In this document: piece by piece, positions 32,644 through 44,200 of the stretch | How the letters are laid out: each line of letters begins with the position of its first letter | How positions within the stretch are numbered: the first letter of the stretch is position 1 | Source of the DNA: Siderastrea radians | Lineage: Eukaryota; Cnidaria; Anthozoa; Scleractinia; Rhizangiidae | NCBI GenBank assembly: GCA_964017195.1 | Contig: OZ024890.1 | Coordinates: 19,539,701 to 19,603,700, forward strand | Direction: 5' to 3' | Length of the DNA stretch: 64,000 nucleotides | Program-made: the position numbers and the translations under genes | The notes under the pieces: generated by a model | The model's database searches: none | Seen by the model: the letters and a program-made list of their open reading frames with translations, nothing else | What the model was told of the DNA's origin: nothing

Positions 32644-35600
32644 ATGGCGACCACCAAGAGAAAGGTGGGTGAAAATGTGCAAACTCTTCTTTGATTATTC
32701 ACCTCTTCATAAGTCCTCATTTCAATTGATTGGAAATAGAAGGACTTGAATTCTTCTTTGCAGATCGGAGGAGAGGACACGAACATCACATTTGAAGATC
32801 AACAACAGATCAACACTTTTGCACGAAAAAGTGCAAGACTTCAAGAACTGAAGGACGAAATAGATGAGAAAAAGGTACGAATAAAATGAAAGTAACAGGT
32901 GTGACAGATTTTAAAAAAACCTTTTTCTAGTCGTCGCTGCACAAAACACACTAGAATCATACAAGACAGAGCCAGCTGGGGCGGCAATTGATTAAGCTTA
33001 TTTAAAATTTGAATGTGAATTTTAATATCCCATCCTGGGGCCCTAATGCGCCCAAATGGACCCACACTTTTCAAGTGTGTATTGTTTTTCTATCAACTGT
33101 CAAATCCCCAAGGCTGGGGATATAAAAATAGATCGAATCCCCCCCCCCCCTCCTCCCCTTCCCCTTCCCCGATAACTCAGTCAGGCAGTCGGTCAGCCCT
33201 TCCAAATGTGAAAACATTGTCAAGTTCAATGTGAAGTTCAGCGTTGCCTTTAGTTAATTGTTTCTGCATTTTCGCTCACGTGGAACATTTGTTGCCGCCA
33301 TGCAAAAATTTGTCTCAGCAAACTGAATTTCCTCAGAAACATTTACTCCCACAAGAATGAAAGTTGTGTCCACAGGCATTTTGCAAATGGGGAAACAATT
33401 TTGGGAAACACTGCTTGATCCACAATAAAACAATGTTTCTTCTTTTGCTGTGGCATTGTCTCATATCCATTAAGCAAACTTGAAGCAAGGTGGAACCAGT
33501 CCTACACACAATCCCAATCTGTTAAGGGAGTGGTGGGGACAAACAGACAGGTAGACTGGGCAGTAAAAACTCTCCACTACTTGTGTCCTTGCCTAGACTT
33601 CCTTCCTGATTCCTGCCATGCATATAGATCTGTACCTTCTCCTCCTTTTTCAAACTCCACTTATACCCAATATGGAGCTTTGAGTGAAGAAACTATTGGC
33701 ATAGATTTAGAACTTCAGCTGAACCTTGCTAACCAAACATTAGCCTCCTACGCAGATGCTCTATTGGCTCGTTATGCCAAAAGATCGTCTGCATAGGAGG
33801 CTAAGCAAATTAACATGGTTCTCTTTTGAGCAACCATATCATATGATAATGCATTTCTTGTTTAAAGCAGGATACTATGTTTGGCTTTTCTTTCAATTTA
33901 TAATTACTACCTTACCCGGTGTTTTAGTTGCTTATCTACGTGATTTTTTTTTTTCAGAAAGAACTGCAGAATCTTGAAGATGCTGGTGATGAGCTTATGC
34001 TATTAGAAGATGAGGCTGCGCCAATCCCATATCCTTATTAATATTTTCCGTTTTATTTCTACCAAAATAATAGTCTGTGTGATTAGTCTTTAGACTAAAT
34101 TATTGTAACCATAAAATCACAGAATGTGGCCTCAAGTAAAAGACAAATCATATCTGACTGATGAGTCATTTGTTTGAAAACTATACTGGTTTTTAAAGCA
34201 AATGAAATCTTCAAAATGAGACCATTTGTATTACAGGGTAGTCAGTCATCTACAATGTACATTCAAATTTGAAATGTTTAAAAGAAGCTGCCCTCGTCTA
34301 ATGAACTCTCATTATTTTTTAATTCCTATTTTTTTAGCATAGAGCTTCAGGTATTTTATTTTGATACAGTACTATCCTGCTGACTTGCATTGAACGTTCA
34401 AGGGAAATGAAACTAATTTCCTCAAGATTCAAGTAGGGTTTAAGAGTGGTGTGAAATATTGTATTTTTTTAACCACACTGAACTAACATCAATCACAAAG
34501 CTATCACTGCCCCCAGATTCTGCTCTGTATGTCTCTTAATACAATACCATAAAGTTCCGAAAGTAACGATCCCCCGAAAGTAGCGACCCTCTGAAAGTAG
34601 CGATTAAATTTTACAGGTGTTAGCAAATCCTGAAAGTAGCGACCCCCCGAATGTAACGACCTCCAAAAGTAGCGACCTCAAAAGTAATTTCCCTTTTCAG
34701 CAAGAAATAATGGAAATGATAGACATAACAAGCTATACCAAACTGATCTGAGGTTTACTTTTAATGATCATAATGATCTTTGACATTCCTATTCAAAGTA
34801 CAATACATACCGCATTTAACCACGTACAGGCCGCACCCGCGTATAGGCCGCACCCCAAACTTGTGACCTTATCTTGGCGAAAAAAATAATTTCTTAACTA
34901 TACAAGAGGAAGAATCGAGTTTCGAGGCGAGAAACTAAAAACGAGCTTGTCACTTGAGTGATCTAGCGAGAAATGAATCGAACTTGATCGCGAGCGTTAT
35001 TGTTTACAGATCCAACAAGTGTGTCGAAAAATGAGGAGCAAGCGTCGCCGTTTTGTGCGATCAAATAATGACAAAGGATACACATGCATTTAGAATTCGT
35101 TGCTCCTTTCCTCATAGGGTATATAAATTATCCACTTTAAAAAGTTTTTAATGTTATGGAAATTGTTGCGATAATCCTCAAAACGACTATTTGACAAAAC
35201 GCTCTAACGTAAAGTTGCTCGAAAAAAACCAAGCTTTTCCCTGTTGTTGCGTAAAACAGGCATTTCACAGGCTCAGCGTAGTGACAAGCTTTGTATAAGT
35301 GATGCTAAATTTCTGATTGTTTAAGAAATTACACATTTACATGTGAAACAGGAAGGCAAAATGTCTGTCGAGAGAGTGAGAGTTGTATCAAAAGCATCAT
35401 TGCGTTACACATGGTGCATTTAAAGGTTTCAAATTTCGCTTTTGATGAATGCAAATTAACATGCGTAGGGTAAAAATAAATCACCTCTTATTATTTTATC
35501 GCTAAAGACCTGACAATGTGTATTAAACTTCAAAACTGTGATATTTTATATCAGTTTCATTTATGACTTTTTCTTTGGACTGTGTATTTTTCGTGTAGTT

Positions 35601-36957
35601 CGGCAAATAAACAAACGCGGTTGCACGTGAACGGCATCGAAAGGGCTTCACGGCTTGACATGCAAACTTCTTTGGACTTCATCTAATGACAAACATATTC
35701 GGAAACTAGATACACTCGTTGCAGCGGAGAGAAGCATAATTCTTCGAAGACATGGATTAACTTGACCTCATACGATACATTCAATCAAACTGCCAAGCAT
35801 TCAGTAACTTTCATTTGTTGACTCTGTTTGTGTCGGGAAATTTTGCATATTAATGAGCTCAAAACTCTTGTACCCGTGTATAAGCCGCACCCCAAATTTC
35901 GAACGTTTTTTTCCTTGAAAAAAGTGCGGCCTATACGCGGGTAAATACGGTAACTCTTAAAGTACATTTTATTAAAAACTAAGGAAAGGAATACTTATTG
36001 AAAACAAATTTTGTTTTCAAAAAGTTTGTTTTCAAAAAGTATTCGTCTCTGAATACCCATTGCATACATAATGGCGATAATCAAACCTTTTTCTTGAACG
36101 GCCCATGTACGGTACACGTTTTAGCTACCCGAAAGTAGCAACCCCCCTAAAGTAACGACCCTCTGAAAGTAGTGATAGGAAAAGGCTGCTAAATCCGAAA
36201 GTAACGAGGGTCGTTACTTTCGGAACTTTACTGTATTTGTTATCATAACTAATGAAGTTGAAGATAAGACTTTATCAAACTCATTAATAATTCATAAAGA
36301 GAAAACAAAGGAAATCACTACTGTGATGGTGGTTTGGATGCCAGATCTTAATTAGCACAAGCTTTTGCGAACTTTTGTTTTTAATTTCTCCAAGAATTTT
36401 GAATAGTTTTGAAAGGCCATATCAAAAACTCGAAAGAGTGTTTCATCAGGTATCCAAACACCTCAATATCGGGAAAAAAAACTTGGCAGCACCCTGTTTG
36501 TTCAACCCACTTGTTTGCATATTCTAATGAAACACTCTTTCTCGTGTTTGATATTTCACTTATTAATGTGGACCACTTCTTACTTTGTGGAGCTATTCAA
36601 AATAACTGTGTTGGTGACAGATCTTAGTGAATGCCTTAAAATAGTAAGCAAATCCTAGAAATGTAAGATTCACTCCGAGATGACAGACAGTTTGGATGGC
36701 TAGGGTTCAAGATCGTGGTAGTCTACTTTAGTTGTGTTTTCTTAACATTTGTCACTTACAGAATAGGAGAGATTTTTATCCATTTATCTTCTGAGGAAAC
36801 ACAAGAGTATCTAGAGAATGCAAAGTCCAAGCTAAAAGAAGAAGTGAAATCCCTGGAGTCCCAGACAGAGGAAGTTAAAGCTCTTCTAGGTGATCTCAAA
36901 GTGAAACTCTATGCCAAATTTGGGAACAACATAAATCTGGAAACAGAGGAAGAATAA
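32644..36957 (+). CDS. PFDN4: Prefoldin subunit 4, complete
   Basis: Exons 32644-32664, 32764-32874, 33958-34028 and 36756-36957 (TAA 36955-36957) encode 134 aa, the same length as human PFDN4. The product contains ITFEDQQQINTFARKSARL, KELQNLEDAGDELMLL, IPYRIGEIFIHLSSEETQ, and ends KLYAKFGNNINLETEEE. This is a beta-type prefoldin subunit with two helices joined by a beta hairpin. Prefoldin is a cytosolic hexamer that passes unfolded actin and tubulin to the CCT chaperonin (family knowledge). The third intron (34029-36755) is AT-AC: donor ATATCCTTA, branch-like TTTTCTTAAC and acceptor CAC, the only choice found that keeps the conserved IPYRIG reading. That intron holds nested transposons. AATAAA overlaps the stop codon (36953-36958). 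Confidence 0.96.
33740..33806. repeat. Short hairpin MITE
   Basis: TTAGCCTCCTACGCAGA is repeated in inverse as TCTGCATAGGAGGCTAA, with a loop of about 33 bp, in the second PFDN4 intron. The rest of that intron (32875-33957) shows only a C-run and no gene. Confidence 0.65.
34550..36230. mobile_element. 1.7-kb element with CCGAAAGTA subterminal repeats
   Basis: TAAAGTTCCGAAAGTAACGA at the left is inverted at the right (TCGTTACTTTCGGAACTTTA). About eight CGAAAGTA(A/G)CGA-type motifs cluster near the two ends. A second element (34808-35952) is nested inside. No transposase is visible. It lies in the U12-type intron of PFDN4. Confidence 0.8.
34808..35952. mobile_element. 1145-bp non-autonomous element, TACCG-TTTA TIRs
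   Basis: The left end TACCGCATTTAACCACG and the right end (inverted) TACCGTATTTACCCGCGTAT are followed by repeated TATAGGCCGCACCC motifs. The interior shows no transposase and only short frames. Confidence 0.75.
36417..36557. mobile_element. Hairpin MITE of about 140 bp
   Basis: CATATCAAAAACTCGAAAGA and GTGTTTCAT at the left pair with ATGAAACACTCTTTCTCGTG, TTTGATAT at the right. A relative with GGATATCCAACACCTCA and GATGAAACACACTTTC occurs at about 44738-44860. Confidence 0.7.
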
Positions 36958-37487
36958 AATTGTGAATTTTATTGCTAGGCCTTTTTTTGTTTATTATGTG
37001 AGCTATTTTAAGTTTATTTAGTAAAAGTATAATTATACATCAAATTTTGACTTGTTTGCAAGCCCAGCATTTTTCCTGCCTTAATCAAACCTGCGAAGTT
37101 CAATGGTAAATTTAGAAAGGGGTTCTTTTTGTTAAAGGAAATGAAGCCTGACCCCCTCCCCAACCCCAACTTAGTTTTCTCTCGGCCCCCTTTACCTGCT
37201 GCCACTGGATTGGGAGTCAAAGTTTCAACTCCAGGCCAAATTAACATGCACGGCTCACAAAACAGGGGAAGAAGGTGTGTCAACCTCGGCTTTAAACTAG
37301 AGCAGTCCCTTCCGCTGAGGGATGGTCAGCCCAGGACACAAAAAAAAAGTGTGAAAGAAGACTGTACTGCCGCATGGAACTTGAAGTGGATGTGACCACA
37401 CCCATGTCAAGCTCCTTTGCAGCAGCTGACTGTCACATGCTCGTTAGTCTACCCTGCCTAGCTGTGACTACTTTTGTTTAACCCTTT

Positions 37488-37660
37488 AAGCCCCAGCATC
37501 ATTATTCGAATTCTCCTTAATGGTCTCTGTAATTTCATTGAGTAGTAATTGGGAGAAGTTGTTCAGACATCAAGGCAATTTGTCTTTGGTTATCACTGTC
37601 CCAATTCTGATGACCTTTATGTGTTATAATGCACTAATATTATTGGCGCTCAAAGGGTTG
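37488..37660. mobile_element. AACCCTTTAAGCCCC-family MITE, degenerate
   Basis: It starts TTAACCCTTTAAGCCCCAGC and ends GCGCTCAAAGGGTTG. It is shorter than the 214-bp copy at 52612. Confidence 0.65.
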
Positions 37661-37689
37661 ATCATTCATCTGATGGGTGGGTGAGATGA

Positions 37690-38207
37690 GCCGGTGTCCT
37701 AGTGGATTTGGACCCCCTCAGAATTGGACCCCCTGGTCCAAAATATCCACTAGCGAAAGTGGACCCCTGTGGGTAAAAAACTTATGCTACCAAATAATTT
37801 CAACATTAAATCTGGCTATATTTGTGTATAAACCACAGAAACGACTCTTTTGCTCTTCAGCCTTCCAGCAAACTATTTCTCCTGGCTTTTAGAACACGGT
37901 AGTTGAAAGCGAAAGATTGCTGTGCCATACGTAGAAGCATAAAAGCTGATTTATTGAAAAGCTGCCGCACTTGAAAGCAAAATAAGATGTATATTCCGTG
38001 TTCTAAAAACGTTCCAGGAGACTGAAGACCTTCTCAGAACTTGCCGTTTGAAAAGGAAATTATTGCCTTATTGAAGGGGGTCCAAATACGCGAGAGGGGG
38101 TCCATATCCGCTAGCAGATTTGGACTGGGGGGGGTCCAAATGCACTAGCAGATGTGGACTGGGGGGTCCAAATCCGCAGGGGGGTCCAAATTCGCTGTGA
38201 CACCGGC
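37690..38207. mobile_element. 518-bp MITE with GGTCCAAAT repeats
   Basis: GCCGGTGTCCTAGTGGATTT at the left and its relative GTGACACCGGC at the right, with many TTGGACCCCC / GGGGGTCCAAA motifs. The frames are by-products. The stretch 38208-39057 after it holds no recognised gene. Confidence 0.75.
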
Positions 38208-39057
38208 CTGGCAGGTATTATTACACATACATACCATGACTAGCTCCAAAAAAAGAATACCGGTAGTATTGGCACTTATCCCTTATTTCAGCTGAGACAA
38301 TTAATTTTGCTAGGCAGGAAGATCGTTCATAGTCCGTACTGAACTGACTTCCCATGGATTTTGGCTGGTGTTTCTTCTTTTGAATTTTTTTTCTTGACAT
38401 AACAATACAAACAAAAAAGGTCAGCTGCTCTAGGAGCAAAAAGGTATTAAGTTAAAGAAAACGTGAAAAAAAAAAGGAGCAAAGAAAATGATTGGCAACT
38501 TCCATTTTCCCCTTTGCATCCTTTTATTCTGATTTCCACCAGTCCAGTTCCTAATTCCTAATCGAAGAGGTACATTTCGATTCCTCTTATACGACAGATC
38601 TGATATTCGTTCCAGTCTTCCTTCCGTGCAGGCACGAGGGAGAACCGAAGTCAAACTTGACATCATGAGCGGGAGAAGTCTATGTTTTCGCACTGTGGAA
38701 CGTTGTAAAACTTGCTGTCTTCTTTTTAATCGGTGCCTAAACACACCACGAAAGGTAATATTGATCTTTGATTTCGTTTGTTGTAAGGATATCTTCCTAG
38801 CTAACTTGGTTGGTACAATGTTTACTTGCTTAAGTAGGACAGTCCCCAAGTTAAATTCTGCAGTGCAAAACAAAATAGACCAAAATACATGCTTGTATAT
38901 GGTGCTAACAAAAATAAGAAATAAGATCGAAAAAAATGAAAATCAGTCACAAAAATGAACATTAACAGCCGCCTTGAAGAAGTTAGTTGAACTTTATACG
39001 TTGACTACATGTAGCTGTGGCAGTAAAAATCTAGATTTCCAGTCAGTAATGGTTCTT

Positions 39058-39604
39058 CAGGGACGGCGGAGCCGGGGGGGGCTGGGAGGGCTTGAGCCCC
39101 CCCACTTTTGAGGAGGACGACATTTCATTTTGCTTTAGTATATGTAGTTATTCGAGAAAATACATAAGAGTATTTGCCAGATGAAACTAGTGTTTAAATT
39201 GTTATTGCTTGATTAAGTCACAAGAATTTACAAAGCTACAACTTTATACAAACCTCGTCGGAAACTTTTCGCGTTTACGTATTTTTAACATTTTCTCAGC
39301 GTGTGCTTCCTTCCCGCAGACGGGAAGCTTGTGTCAAAAAACGGCAGGTTAGCGTAGGAGACCGGAAGGTTGAGAAATAACCTCCAAAATATTGCTGTAA
39401 GCACTAAAAGTACCTTTCATTTTACGCTTTATCCAGGCTAATTATTTCAAGAAGTATCTCGTGGAGAATGCTGTAAATACGATTTCTGAGACTCTAGATT
39501 TCAAAATTTTCTGGTGGAGGATGCCCCCAGACCCCCCTACCAACTCGCGCCTCCAGCGCTCGTTTTCAGCCCCCCCCACTTCAATATACGCTCCGCCGTC
39601 CCTG
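39058..39604. mobile_element. 547-bp MITE, CAGGGACGGCGGAGC TIRs
   Basis: CAGGGACGGCGGAGC and its exact inverse GCTCCGCCGTCCCTG bound the element, with TTCTT on both sides. AGCCCCCCCACTT motifs lie inside each end. Confidence 0.85.
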
Positions 39605-39720
39605 TTCTTGGCCACTGGTGAACAATTGTTTAATGAAGTAAAGGTGAATAGTGGTGGATATTTGCCAAGCTGCGAGGGAAATATCTACCACTTTTCACCA
39701 ATACTGAGGTGAATAATTGT

Positions 39721-39904
39721 TTTAGTATATACCAAACCAGTGGATAGCCAGCACCAAACAGTTGCTTTTTTTCTGAGAAATGAAGGAAAACTTGCGCATG
39801 AAATCAAGAAAAATGTCAGGAGGTGAAAAGCAGATACTATCCTGGGTTTGAGTAGCCAATCAGAGCATGTGAAAAACACTATCCACTGGTTTGGTATATA
39901 CTAA
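39721..39904. mobile_element. 184-bp MITE, TTTAGTATATACCAAACC TIRs
   Basis: TTTAGTATATACCAAACCAG and CTGGTTTGGTATATACTAA enclose a short interior. The same family, interrupted by another element, is at 62033-62597. A separate 24-bp hairpin (39645-39701) abuts it on the left. Confidence 0.82.
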
Positions 39905-40152
39905 TCACATTTATTTCATATCATACCAAGTCTGTACAAGGATAATTTGTGGGAGGAAATTGCAGCATTTGATTAAAGCCAGAGACACAATAGGTTATGT
40001 ATATGCTCCCTGTGGCGATTGTCGCTGAAACATGCGCATTGGGCATACGCAGTTGCTGGTATTTTTCGCCAAAATGCTGACAAATGTAATAGGCAACATG
40101 TGATGTGTCAGACAAATTTCCATCACTCATTGCCACGTAGCCTGCTTGCAGG

Positions 40153-41215
40153 TACCCTGCGAGCAGAGGCCCTTCGATCTTCCTAGATAAGTCGGGAAGA
40201 GGAAGGGACCTCTGCCAGCCGCCTCAACTTCCTTGGATTTGCCGCTCGTCCACCGAAACGGATGAGTCAGTCCAGTTTGAAACCAGTTTTTCCCGTTTTT
40301 GTTCAGTGTGCATGTGCTTTGTTAGAAATTGCTGACTAAATACGCGCCCATGGTACGTTCGGTACGCTCGTGAAGTTCACAACAGCGGACGTTTCTGTTT
40401 CGAAGGATGTCTTTGATAAAGCCGTGAAAAGTACACTGAGAACAGTGCATACTCATGGAATAAGCAATCTCACACAACATCAGTCAAAGGCCTTACTTAA
40501 ATTTTCTGTGTGGTAAAGATTCTTTTGTCTGTTTGCCAGCCGGCCATGGCAAATCGCTTATTTTAATACCATTGGGAACAAAAGAATTGATGGGGTTTGC
40601 GGTTGCTTTCGGACCAATCACAATAGGGGTAAAATTTTACTTCTGGTTTTAGCGGGAATTGGTGCGAAGGGCTATGCGAATGTGCACTTCAACGCTTATT
40701 TTTATGGCAAAATGACATTTATTTTGGTCAACGGCGAGACAAGCAAATGGCAAGAGAAACAATTTTTTGCCGACTGGCGGCTGGTAATTTTGAAGACGAA
40801 CTATCTCAGTGCAAAATATAATTTACCGCATGACGGCCGAGACACGTTTGAATATGAAACACGCTAATTAGAAATCACTGGACTGTAACAACATGTTGAC
40901 AGTCTACAAAACGCAGTTTCTTGATCAGCAAAAATATTTCGAGGCTGATAAGTTTTCAACCTGTGACATAAATTTGAACAGAATTATTGTCAGCCTTACG
41001 GTTTAGCTCTTCTCAACTCTCTTGTGTTACAACCGAAGTCAGAATATGTTGTTGTGGACGCGGCTGTCCTTTGGTAAACAAGTTAATAAAAGCGAGGCCA
41101 AGCAAGGCTTGATTACATTTGAATTTAGCGCATGCTCAACAGGGAAAGTCGAGGCGGCTGGCAGAGGTCCCTTCCTCTTATGTAGGAAGATCGAAGGGCC
41201 TCTTCTCGCAGGGTA
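40153..41215. mobile_element. 1.06-kb Mutator-like non-autonomous element with 9-bp TSD
   Basis: TIRs of about 75 bp: TACCCTGCGAGCAGAGGCCC and inverse GGGCCTCTTCTCGCAGGGTA, continuing through CTTCGATCTTCCTA, AAGGGACCTCTGCC and AGCCGCCTC. The flanks are GCTTGCAGG (40144-40152) and GCTTGCGGG (41216-41224). Long TIRs and a 9-bp duplication fit the Mutator group. Its right end is 27 bp from the candidate METTL17 start codon. Confidence 0.8.
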
Positions 41216-41242
41216 GCTTGCGGGTGGTTTGTGGGTGTTTTT

Positions 41243-44200
41243 ATGGTGGAAAGACCCCGGAAAATGCAGAGTTCGCGATCGCCGGCGCCATCTTGGACAC
41301 GCGCAAAAATCGGTCTTGGGTGAGTGACAAAGCGAGGGGGAGGGGGTGGAGGGAGCAACAGAAAACCGCCTGCCCGAAAACCCCTCTTCTGTGAGTCATT
41401 GCCCTATTCAGTGTCACTTGTCACGCATTCCATATCAGCCAATAAAATCATTGGCCTGTGACAGGCCATCAATCATGTTCTGTAAGCCTGCAATTCAAAA
41501 CAAACTCATGTGTAGCTCACTTGTCAGATTTTTCATATCGGCGAAATAGTGAAAAGCCTGGATATTTTGATACCGCTTTGCAGGCTTTGAGTCTATTATT
41601 CCCAGTGTATTCTACATTTTACTTGTATCCTTTTAATTGCTACTTGTTCACGGTCTATTTTAGAATGCCTGTATTCAACTGCAAAGCTGCAAAAATCTCT
41701 GAGCTCGTCTTGTGGGCAAGTCTACTTACAATGCAGTCGACTGTAGTTTTCAATTTGTTTGCAGTCATGTCATGTTTTACCAAATTTCTTTGGCTTTATT
41801 GTCAGTATAACATGAAAATCAACTGGCCGAGTTTTACAATTCACGTGCAACACATTTACCCGTTAGTTTGATCGCCATAAACAAGTTGATAGATCGTGTT
41901 TGAAGTTTTCGTTAAATACCCGCGACATTAGCAGCAGCACATCGCTTTCAGTTCTAAAATGAGAATGTGTGTTTGAGGTTTCTTTTAGCAAGCAACAAAT
42001 TTCAACTTAAGTTTGCTTCAATAAAGTAAACCGATTGAGTTATAAAAGAAGCGGTATATTTAACCTTTAGTTAACTTGATAAACTGATGGATTTCACAAA
42101 TTGACTTCACATCAAAAATTTGTATAACTTCAAAACACCTTGCGTGAATGTGCAATTTGAAAAAGCCTATTTACACATATTCTTCCAACACTTGTTCGGC
42201 AGAACTGTAAATAAACTTGGCTGGCTCCTCCAGTACTCTGCTAATGTTTTCAGCAGTGAGATCTACTATGGTACAGAGACCTTCAGTTGTGCTATCTAGT
42301 CTGAAACTATCAGTGCTTTTCAACGGGCAAATTAACAACACACACGATGAAGGCTGCTCTCCCTCTTTGCGATTCCGATGACCGTAGAAATCATGCTTTT
42401 CCCAAAGCCAGTAGGCAGAACAGCTAGGACATCTTCACCTTTTTGTCAACTGCTCACAGCTTGCCTTTGCTCAGGCTTCAAAACAATGTTTCTATCTCGA
42501 TTTTAAAAAATCTAGTGCTCACTCAGTTGCTTCTCCGACATTATTTTGTTGCATATTTTGTCTCTTTGGGATATCTGGGGGTGTTTACGTGATGCAGGTT
42601 TGACATTCATCCCAGTCCTCTTTTGTGGCACTGTATTCATGGAATTCAATAATTATGTGATACCTGTCCAGGACTTCCAACTTAAAGGAGCTACGTCACG
42701 GATAACGCAACTTGAAAAAGCTGGCAAGTTTTTTCAAGTTTGTAATTCGTAATCCGCCTTAATCTCCCTCAGTCGTAACCATCCTTGTTTACTTTTGGTT
42801 AATTATTACTTCTTTGGTGTTTTGCTAACTTAGGAAACTATTATTTTGAGGTTTCCGTTAGCGAGAAAACAATTTTGTCAGACCAGAAAAATGAATGAAA
42901 ACGCCGTGACATAGTTCCTTTAAAGTATGTTGATCGATTACATGCAATGAACTTGCTGATATTATTGTTAACTGTTAGCTGTCGTCCTCTTTCTAGGTTC
43001 TGTGTTCCAGTTTTAGCTCAATCCGTGTAGAACCTTCTCAAGATAAAAATGTCAATGATTCTACAGTAGAGAAGTTTGGCTATGGGCAAACTGGTTTTGA
43101 GAAGCGTAACAAGGAAGCAGATGGTTTGTTTTATCTGAAGACAGTGTATTTACCTGATCAACTGGAGAAGAACCTTAAGCATTATCTGAAAAGTAAGCAG
43201 GAGAATGTACACAGGAGATGTGGTAGTTTACAAATTTTGTTGTCCAGTACTGCTGGCCATTACTTTCAGAATTCTATGTATTTTTATTTCCATTGTGCTC
43301 ATTACTTTTTCTATACATTACACACGTTACATTGTGCAATCTTCAGCTCCTTGAATTTGTTTGTTTATTTTTTTAAGAATTCCCAAAGAAGGTGGTTGAA
43401 AATGATGGAAGGAAACTTGCAAGACACATTAGGAACAGAGGTCGTCCAACTGAACAAACCTGGCAGAAATACAGGGAATCTAAGAGGCAAAGGAATGTAT
43501 TGGCAGGTTAGAAGCCATCTTTGGAGTGCACAGTGTCAGTTGTGTAAAAGTGGCAATTATAATTTTAGAAACTGGTTTTCATCCCTCACAGAAATTATGG
43601 CATCTTTTATATAGAAAACACAAGTAACTGAAATCAAAACTTAACTGCAACATATACATAGTGTCAGGTTGTTCTGTCAGACAAGAATCCCTACTCCAGA
43701 TTGTTTCTCTTCACTCAGGTGTATATTGAATGGGTACCGGTGACATTCTGCTGGGAGTAACCCTATTGGATTAGCTCCAATCGGGGCCTGGGGGGAGGGG
43801 AATAGTAATTCTCCTACCCCTGCTTCAATCATGCAATTTTATATAACAATCAAAGTTAGTGCTGGCCTTGTGGACCCTTGTTGACCCATGTGCAAATTTA
43901 CCTAATTCAATAATTTAAATTGATGTATACCATAAATGATCTAATAAACACCCGGGGCGTCTATTAAATTTTAGGGGTACTAGGGGGGCATTAAATAGAC
44001 ATGAGGTGTTTATCAGAGAGAGGCATTTATTTCACTTTAACTGTAACAACTTCGAACAAAACAAATAAGATGCGTAGTTTGCCCATGGAGTAAGATAGAA
44101 AACAGAGTTTGTGAGTAGGAGACTAATCTAATCTGCGCTAATGCAAAGCCTAGAGATGTCGTTCATAGTTTGTTATCGATGTCTTCATCGTCATTGGGGT

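Noticed and set aside
33530..33796. 88-codon frame in the second PFDN4 intron
   Set aside because: It runs into a hairpin MITE at 33740-33806 and has no recognisable domain or exon boundaries.
36756..36760. CAG acceptor (exon from 36761) for PFDN4 exon 4 with a normal GT-AG intron
   Set aside because: No GT donor near 34028 restores the conserved IPYRIG reading; only the AT-AC boundaries do.
38430..38873. 147-codon minus-strand frame, with a 110-codon plus-strand frame opposite
   Set aside because: No recognisable domain, no flanking splice logic, low-complexity ends, and the two frames overlap on opposite strands.
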